From contig NC_077232.1 in the NCBI RefSeq assembly GCF_027887165.1, positions 1,657,662 to 1,721,661 on the forward strand: DNA of 64,000 nucleotides. The letters run 5' to 3'. The translations under genes were made by a program, and so were the position numbers. The notes beneath the pieces were generated by a model. It ran no database searches. It was not told the origin of the DNA and saw nothing but the letters and a program-made list of their open reading frames with translations. The stretch comes from Monodelphis domestica. Its lineage: Eukaryota; Chordata; Mammalia; Didelphimorphia; Didelphidae. This document shows positions 56,375-64,000 of the stretch, in pieces (within the stretch, counting starts at the first letter, position 1; each line of letters opens with the position of its first letter).

Positions 56375-57577
56375 ACTCATAGAATAAACATATATCCCAC
56401 CTTAATCCCCCCAGATATAATAATATATTATTACCCTAAAAGATTACATTCATAGAATTAAAACCTAAACATCATTACCCATTACCCACCTCCTTTCCCT
56501 CTTCTCAGAGTTACATTCACTCCCATTATAAGCCAGGCAAGTCAAGAGCATCAAATCACCTTCAAGACACACTCCACTATAGACAGAAACCAGGCAATAT
56601 TGCCAGGTGCTTTAAAGTAACACAGGAAAAATGGAACTTGAAAATTGAGGAAAACCCCAAATCTGGTCTGTCTGAAATTACCTTCTAACTATATACCTAC
56701 CTACGAAATATTTTGTTATCCGTCTCCTAAGTAATTGTGATTGATTGTGAAAGCTGACCAAAAGTAACAGTGATTCTCCTTAGGTCAGGGAGAACTAACC
56801 TCTACATCACCATGTTTATGTCATCTTTTGCTATGCTAAATGCTATTTCTATCACATAATCCAAACTGTCAATATAGATCTTTGAAACTGAACATTCTAT
56901 CTCATAAATCTAAGTTTTCACAACAATTTAACTGCACATTTCTATTTTACAGAATCCTTAGATATATATTTATACAGATGTATGTTACATATGTATATAC
57001 ATACATACATATATGTACAGATTTGTAAAACCTTTTTGCATTATAGCAACTATGGACAGTGAATTTACAAATCTTACTTACATTTACAGAATATACGTTA
57101 TCATATATACATATATGTATGTATACTTTCTATATTACAATTATGTACTCTGTTACAAGCATATATGCACAAATTTATTGACATATATATGTAATGTGTA
57201 CTGCATGTGACCACGTTTTTGTGAATCTTAAATCCTAATCTTTCTATAAATCCTATTATGTTTGCTGTTATTAGCTCAATAGAATATCTGAAATCACAGT
57301 TTCTATTTAGTTAAGACCTTATTGAAACTAATATATATAACTAATCTATTTTACTGTTATAGGAAACCATTTCTAAAATATCCATTTATCTACATGGATA
57401 GTTGTTAATAAAGATCTTATAATAGTGAGTAATGTATCCTTGATGTGTATGTTGCATGTAACCATACCTACAAAAATCTTTGGCTTCATCTCTTGTTGTC
57501 TGATGGTTCCCTTCTTTTTTCTCAGTTCTCAATAGCTATATAGTATTGCACGTAACTAACGTGGAAATGTGTTATGT
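56375..57577. other. AT-rich stretch with simple repeats
   Basis: No gene recognised. It holds TATA/CATA-type microsatellite patches (56965-57015, 57095-57125). It lies downstream of the integrase remnant on the minus strand, where an envelope gene would be, but no envelope motif was recognised. Confidence 0.35.
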
Positions 57578-57807
57578 TTAATGACGCAGTATCTCACAGT
57601 CTTGTGTCCATTCTTTGTCTGCTCCTCTTTGCAAAAATCTTGTACTGTCCCTGTTATCCTTTTGGTTTCCAGTTAACTGATTTCTTTCTGGATCTGCTTC
57701 TGTCGTCATCTGTTTTCCTATGCTGTAATCCTCTTCCTCTTTGCATCTCCTCTTCCATTGTGTTTGTCCTCTCCTTATGGAACTTACTGATGGTAGTCTC
57801 ATTTGCC

Positions 57808-59990
57808 TTATGAATCTCTCAGCTCTCCTCTATGTAACTTTTTTCTATCTCCTCCTTCTCCTTTTCCTATATCTATTTCTATATCTCCTTCTCTAGCCTC
57901 TCTGTGAGCAAGTTTGATGTATGAGTGATGTAGCCATGATTCTTTCTCTAGGACCTTTACTGCTGAAGGTGAAGTTAGAATAACATTGAAAGGACCAACC
58001 CAATTCTCATGTGTGGCAGATGTTTTTGCATAGTTCTTACTATAAAGTGAATCTCCTGGTTTTACATTGTGCAAAGAATAATCCAGAGGACCAGACTGGA
58101 TTAACAATTTCATGTCATTTTATTTTTTCTTGTAAAGCATCTATGTAGGAATAGATCTGTGTATCCCCACCTAACATTGAAATGTAAGCAGTTTAGAAAG
58201 TTTTGGCTTTCAAAGGTGGAAGTCCAAATAGCATTTAGTAAGGTGATATATGTAAATCAGCATGAGGCCTAATTCTTATATAAGAAAGTACTATTGGGAG
58301 AATTGCTGGCCATTTAAATGAGTCTCTGTACAAAGTTTTCTTACCATAGTTTTTACCCTCCCCCCCCCCATTTAGTCTGTCCAGAGCTTTGTGGATGGTA
58401 AGGCACATGAAATTTAGCTTTTATCCCTACATTTTCATACACTTGCTGTAATATCTCATTTGAAGATGGGATCCCCCATTTGTGTCTATGGATAATGGAA
58501 CTCCAAATCTAGGAATAATCTCCCTTAGCAAAACTTTCACTAAAAACCCTTCTGTGTTTGTGGAAGAAGGAAATGCCTCAGTCCATCATGTTAGCTTATC
58601 CACCAGTACCAAGCTCAACTTGTATTTCCTTGCTTTAGGCATGCTAGTATAATCTACCTACAAATTTTCAAATGAGTAGTATACTAATATCTGCCTCCTA
58701 AACATTTTTCAATATTCCTTGGTTGAATTTTTGACAGAACAACTACTGCAGACTCTGTTTGCAACAGTTCTGATTCCTGGTGCATTCCAAGTTCATTTTT
58801 ATGGAATCTACTAATGCTTGAGTGCCAAAGTGACCTTTTTTATGGATGGCATGACATTTATGATTACAAAATTCTTTTGGCAAGATTGGTTTTATGTGTG
58901 CCTCAAATATAATTTAGCTCTCCAACCTCAAACTTTTCTTTCCATGATTGAATTTCAGAGTTTAAAGAAGCTCTCTGACTATCTGTTGTTTCCATTATGC
59001 AAGGATTCATAATAAAGACTGGAGCTTTTCTGGCCGCATATTTTGAGGTTATATTGGCACTGTAATTTCCTTTAGATACTGGGCCCCTGTGCTCTGCAGT
59101 GAATTCCTGTTATTTGTTTTGGCTTCTGGGTAGCTTCTTATAACTCTAATATTATGTTAGCATGTGAGATTTACTTTTCCCCCAGATGTTAAAAACCCAT
59201 GGTTTTTCCAAATTGCACCTGTTGCATGGCATATTGAGAATGAATTTTTTGAGTCTGTGTACACATTAGCTGTTTTGCCCTCTGCAAGAATGCAGGCCTC
59301 TTTCAATGCAACCAGTTCAGCTCCGTGAGCTCTAACGTTTCTGGGTAATGAAGCATACCAGAGTCTCAAATTCTGTGAATACTGCAGCTCCCATGTAGCA
59401 GATATCATTATGGATGTAGGAAGAACCATCTGTGAATAATGCTAGGTCAGGATTTTTAATCCTGCCCCAGTTGTTCCACGACTTTAAGTACTTCCTCACA
59501 GCGATGCAATGGTTCCCCACTAGTTGGTAAGTCCAGTAACAGTGTAGCTGGATTTAATACACTACTCCTTTTTAGTTCTGTTTTTACTATATAGGAAAAT
59601 AAGTTCTAATAATAATAATAATTTTGCCCAGGTTCTATCTCCATTTCCTTTCTTGCTTTCTTATTATAATCCTCCATTTGATCCAGTTGTACTTTCATTG
59701 CCATGACAAGTGGCCTTAACTCATTGTCAGCTAAGCTCACGCATGCACTATTCTTTATCTTGTGTTTTAAAGCAATAACTAATTGGTAGTATTGATACCT
59801 GAAGCCTAGGAAGAACAATAGTATTGGGACATAAGAGAGAATTTTTTGTAAGGAGAAATGCAGGACAGGACTTATGGCATTAGATCCTAGAATGTGACAA
59901 CACTGTTCTGGTATTTCGACTAGTAAAAAGCAATACAGCTTTGTATTGTAGTTGTACAACATGTCCCTTCTTGTCAGCATCCCTATTATG
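57808..59990 (-). pseudogene. ERV pol fragment: RNase H and integrase
   Basis: In minus-strand order: a connection-like segment (59606-59980); RNase H with the TDGSS block (about 59419-59433), AELVALKEA (about 59295-59321) and VYTDSKNSF (about 59240-59264), which hold the catalytic acidic residues but lie in two frames; an integrase zinc-finger-like HKKGHFGTQAL (about 58820-58850); the core PQSSGQ (58378-58395); and the integrase C-terminal domain (57808-58113, with GPFNVILTSPSAVKV). The type is gammaretroviral. Many stops and frameshifts occur and no reverse transcriptase was identified upstream. This is the only clear polymerase sequence in the window. Confidence 0.8.
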
Positions 59991-60904
59991 AAGCTCTTAT
60001 TATGTGTTGGTATTATCAGGAAAATTTATTTAGGTGTACTGCCCATTTAAATTTCAAAGTGCACTTCAGAGAAAAAAAAATCTCAGGCTTGAATGGCTGG
60101 TAATTGTCAGCTTGACTGTTATAATCTATCAGTTTCCAAACATTCTATTGTTCCTCACTAAGAGTTCTAAAAAAAAAATGGCCACCTTGAACTGATGTTC
60201 AGTGACCTACTTCTGCACAGACTTCGCCTATGTACATGAGCCTGAAAACTGCCACTAGGCCCAAATGGTAGTTTTGGCCCAGAAAAGTCCCCAAAAGTTA
60301 TATATCTTTTCTTTACTAGCTCTGCCAATTGAAATAAGGTATATAGTCTACACTGTTGATAGGACTGTGATTTCAAGGTTTGTTCTTTTCTTGATACCCC
60401 AAAGTGAGGAGAGGCCTTCAAGCCATTCCCCAGGCCCAGTGTGCTTATCTGACACTTAGACCAGGTTTAAAAAACAAAGACGGCGTCTTTTAACTATAAG
60501 CAGAATGGGAAAATTAGAGATAGGATACCCTAAATCTACAAATACTAGCTACAACTCCCCCCTTCCTATAGTTCCTGCAAAGAATCATCTTCTGTTCTTG
60601 TAACTGCTTAGATCCCTACACTGGCTATCTACGCTTTCCCCAGCTATGTTACTACCTGACTAAAGTCCTCCCATATATGGTCTGGCAAGATATATAGTTC
60701 TTTAATTCAAGTAGGTTGACCTTTTATTTCAGGGATCAAACCCAGGCTGGTTAAGCCCAAGATGGCTATAGGCCATCTGGTCTTCCTTCATTACGGGCCT
60801 AACACAGATCTTATAGCAGTTGGTTATAATCTCTCAAGAGGCTGGAACATAAGTAGATGACAGGGTAGGATGGATGTCATCACTCAGGATACTAGAGCTT
60901 GTGG
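59991..60904. other. Unassigned sequence upstream of the pol fragment
   Basis: Minus-strand frames of up to 84 codons (60167-60421) have no recognised reverse transcriptase block. It may be leader or deleted pol. Confidence 0.3.
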
Positions 60905-61070
60905 CTTTGGCTTCAAGTGGATAGGAAACAAACACCCTCCTTGACCTTTTAGAGATCACAAGGCAAAGGAAGTTGGAAAAACAGGAAACCCAAAGCCCCT
61001 TGCACCTCTGTTGTGTCCCCTTTTCTAGTTTTCATGTATTCCAGAATCCAGTCTATACTGTTCAATGTCA
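60905..61070. repeat. Repeat unit, right member of a pair
   Basis: Direct-orientation partner of 54993-55150. It lacks the ttccagatctctcag piece present in the left copy. Confidence 0.7.
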
Positions 61071-61229
61071 TGGAGTAAATACAGCACACTGATCTCTGCA
61101 AAATCCTTTCTCTTTTCTGATTGCACCTATTTCTCTGCTTTTCTCCTTACAGTGCCTTTACTTACTGTAATTTTTACCATAGAAGCACTTTGTAATTTGT
61201 AGTTTTTTTCTTTTGAGGTGATACTGTGG

Positions 61230-61560
61230 TTTGGAATGTCTGGGGTTTTGAAAACTAATTATGTCATTTTCCTAATTTATTGCTGGTATGAATCCTATGT
61301 GATCCTGATGAATGATTTCTTTGACAATTTGATTTTTTTTGGATAATATTTTGTTTGAAATTAATGAGACGACGATCAGGAGTGATACTGGCTTATAGTT
61401 TACTTTCTGTATTTTTACTTCCCCTGGTTTAAGTATCAGTTCTTTATTTGAATCCTAAAGAGACTTTTGTGGACACTTTCTAATTTTAGGAACTTTGGGT
61501 ATCTAGTACTTGTTACAAATTTTAAACACTTCTCCTGTCTTCCAATAGTTGGAAAATTTC
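61230..61560 (-). mobile_element. Possible ancient L1 ORF2 fragment, reverse
   Basis: The plus strand (ctggtatgaatcctatgtga, gtgatactggcttatagttt, cccctggtttaagtatcag) resembles the antisense of L1 reverse transcriptase coding sequence. It is strongly diverged. Confidence 0.4.
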
Positions 61561-62471
61561 AAATTTTGAGAAGTATTCCCTTATTATTTTTAGGTTCCAG
61601 GTTTTATTAGCATAAAACTACAGGATATGTTCTGATTATCTTTTTCATTTCTCATGGGTATTTGTGTCATTTTGCTATTTTAATGCTTTGATTTTCTGTT
61701 CACTTTCATTACTGCAAGGAATTAAAATGAAGGGTCTGACTAAAATATATGAAAATTATGCATATGCTGGTTGCTAATTTCAAATACTATAGGTCAAGTC
61801 AAAATGATTTTCAATAGTTTTTATTTTCAAAATATGTGGAGAGAGTGGAAGTTGAGAAATACCAAAAGAGGGTAGAGCCGATATTTAACCTATCATACTA
61901 TATATTGCTGCAGTGCTCATCTTGGCCTGGCACGATTTGATAACCCTTTACCCGAATTAATCTCTTTCCAGAAGTCAGGAAAGGAAAGCCAACTATTCAC
62001 TCCAAGAGACAGTTTGATCTGAAGAGAACAGACAACTCATGAAACTGACCTCTAGTTCCAGTAATTCAGGGCTTAATAGTGATTTCTTGTCCCTTCCTCT
62101 CTTCACAGGGGCCAGTCACAGCTTTCAAATTGTATAGTACTGCCCAGGGGGATCCACTTCTCATCCTCTGGAGGTGTAAATTCTTATCAAAAGGATTCAC
62201 AATTTCCTGACTGATTGAGTTGTTATCCACTTTAGCAAATGACTTTCAGAACACTCTTAAAGAAACTCTTGATTCACAATTCACAGTCTGGTGGGTTATT
62301 AAGTAGGGGTACTTAAGTTAGTGTTAAACAAGTGTTAACTCAAAATAGACTAATAGAATAAAGAATTACGTTTAACATTACATTACCTATGAGTTTATCA
62401 GTTGGTTTGTTTTTTTTCAGAGTCAGATTTTAGTTTCATTCATCATTTTTATGATTTTTGGTTTCCAATTT
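61561..62471. other. No feature recognised
   Basis: AT-rich, without open frames of note or repeat edges. Confidence 0.4.
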
Positions 62472-63300
62472 TGTGGGGTGGAATTCTGGGGTGGCTGATT
62501 CCCCCATGAATCAATCTAATAAATGACCCGGAGACTTTATGCTGGCACAATTCATGTGACTTTATTATTTCAATCTATGATTAATAAAACTAAACCAAAA
62601 CAAAAGCGGGAATTATAATTGCAGGTTGCAAAAGGGGAAATAAATGGAATTTTGCAAGAAGAGTTGAGTGACAGCAAAGATAGTTGGAAACAGGATGCTT
62701 GGAAAGAAGAGGAGATTTAGCAAAGATCTGTGGAGAATTCTTGGCTTCTCAGAGCATTTCGTTGCTGGGGGATTTTTCCAAGAGCCAAATAGAAGTTTCA
62801 ACTGCTACTAAGTCATTCCAGCAAAATCATACTTCCAGAAAACATCTCACCTGAGTTACAAGACTCTTCTGATCTAGGAGGGTCGTGGACTTGTTGCTTG
62901 GGGACCTGGCTCTCCTGTTGTGTTTTGATTATTCTTTAGCTCGATAGTATAAAAATTAGGAGTGAGGGAATTAGCTGGGTTTGGTAAGGAGAAGCTCAGA
63001 TTTTGGCTTGAAATCTGTCTTGAGTGAAAGACCCTGTAAAACATAAATCAGGGACTCTATCTCCCTCTTTTCAACCCCCCTATATATTATTTATAAACCA
63101 TTGCCTATTGAACCCTTCTTAATCACAGTCAGATCTTTCTTTGGTTTATTATCTCGAGCTGAGGGAAAGTAATTTGCTGCAGCTATAGACTCAGGTGAGG
63201 TTTGTCTCCCTGATCTCTCTGTGCCAGGGAATTTGAGGTTATATATTATTTTATCTGATAGAGGAGATTTTCCTTCAACTTCCCATCACCTTCATGTAAC
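62472..63300 (-). mobile_element. Possible LTR
   Basis: Read on the minus strand: a TATA-like box (ggtttataaataatatata, about 63085-63105), AATAAAG (about 62565), and an end at CCCCACA followed three bases later by TGGAAACC, which could be a primer-binding site. The U3 edge and a target duplication were not found. Confidence 0.4.
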
Positions 63301-63851
63301 TCAGAATCCCCTATTTCCTGTGTGGCACCCCTAAAAGCATCATCCAAGAGGAGTGAAGGAGAGTAAGAGGAAACCCATCAAGGCTCCTATCTCATAACAC
63401 TGCTGCCTTTCACAACAAGCTCCCTTTAACACATCTCTTACCATCATTATAATAACACCAAAAATATAGTTAATATAAAATCCTTATAAGAAGCAGTAGG
63501 TTAGAGATAGAGATGGCTCCTCCAAATTTGAAGGATATTTTCAGATCTGGCCAATCTCATCTTTATATTATCCGTCAGTAACACTCTTAGCCCATTATTT
63601 TGACTCTAGTTCTTTGAAGTTCTGGAGTTCTTGGGGTATGTTTAAATCTTTTCTTTCTCATAAAGAAAGTGGCAACATTTTTTCTTCTGAGTAAGCACAA
63701 ACAAAACACAAATTCATTAACTAATGCTTTTTTTTTTTAATTCAATGAAGGAACTCTTCCCTTCTCCATCATAGTGAAGTAGGTGGGAAGAACAAGGGGT
63801 ATAAACAAGTGTAACTGCGAAAATGAGGGTTTCAAGACTGAATTGTCAAAC
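63301..63851. other. No feature recognised
   Basis: AT-rich sequence between two LTR-like segments. No motif recognised. Confidence 0.4.
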
Positions 63852-64000
63852 TGTAACGATAATTTTTAGTGTCTTGATTTAAAATAAAAAATAAGTGGTC
63901 GCCATGGGAAAAATTCCCAAATATGAAAATACCCAAGTCAGCTGGGTTTTATGGAGATTTTAATTAATACAAATGAAGGAATTAAGGAAAGGGAGAGGGA
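63852..64000 (-). mobile_element. LTR, truncated by the window end
   Basis: The plus strand starts TGTAACGATAAT, followed by gtggtcgccatgggaaaaat and aagtcagctgggttttatgg, the U5 and polyadenylation region of the same LTR group as 55324-56370 and 47837-48643. Orientation is minus and the U3 lies beyond 64000. Confidence 0.85.

Noticed and set aside
56375..57577. Envelope gene downstream of the integrase fragment
   Set aside because: Expected by position, but no furin-type site, fusion peptide or transmembrane pattern could be recognised in the AT-rich sequence.

Overview
The window looks like nuclear DNA from a marsupial mammal; the species was not determined. The diagnostic repeats are tRNA-derived SINEs (heads at 6982 and 31070, reverse copies at 7208, 35562 and 35768), MIR/MAR1-type SINE pieces near 32.1 and 32.75 kb, L2 3' ends, L1 ends with the marsupial-type 3' UTR, and many young-looking LTRs. 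There is no bacterial or plasmid content, no CRISPR array, no rRNA or tRNA gene, and no intact protein-coding gene.

Layout. 1-9.5 kb: a decayed retroviral gag, an L1 5' half, a reverse-strand processed pseudogene of the 14-3-3 epsilon gene (YWHAE), L2, L1 and SINE pieces, and a possible LTR. 9.5-24.7 kb: decayed endogenous retroviruses (ERVs). Two copies (C and A) of one minus-strand, gammaretrovirus-like gag element occur here, broken by solo LTRs, a compact 3.6-kb plus-strand provirus (G), a non-LTR insertion with a 13-bp target duplication, and another gag (F). 24.7-28.1 kb: L1 pieces split by an LTR, then a clear gammaretroviral LTR. 28.1-34.1 kb: the only GC-rich, largely repeat-poor stretch. 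It carries a duplicated promoter/first-exon-like segment and a short coding exon (MAFERDRLPAQ, followed by a splice donor) that resembles the N-terminal exon of marsupial KRAB zinc-finger genes. I found neither a KRAB box nor zinc fingers downstream. 34.1-37.1 kb: L2, SINEs, an L1 tail and a solo LTR. 37.15-52.21 kb: a nested set of retroviruses. Provirus E (minus, TSD TAGG) has provirus B (minus, third copy of the A/C element) inside its 3' LTR, and B has solo LTRs inside its own 3' LTR and body. 52.5-64 kb: further solo LTRs, one inserted exactly at the edge of another, and a minus-strand gammaretrovirus-like RNase H/integrase fragment at 57.8-60.0 kb.

The main result is structural. Copies A, B and C of one ERV act as empty sites for each other, so at least six later insertions can be placed to the base with their target-site duplications, giving a relative order of events. 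Copies A and B both appear to lack reverse transcriptase between gag and the 3' end, which suggests a non-autonomous family. All retroviral reading frames seen here are broken. I did not find an undescribed biochemical system. The items most worth follow-up are the nested retroviral history, the apparently pol-less family and the orphan KRAB-ZNF-like 5' end.
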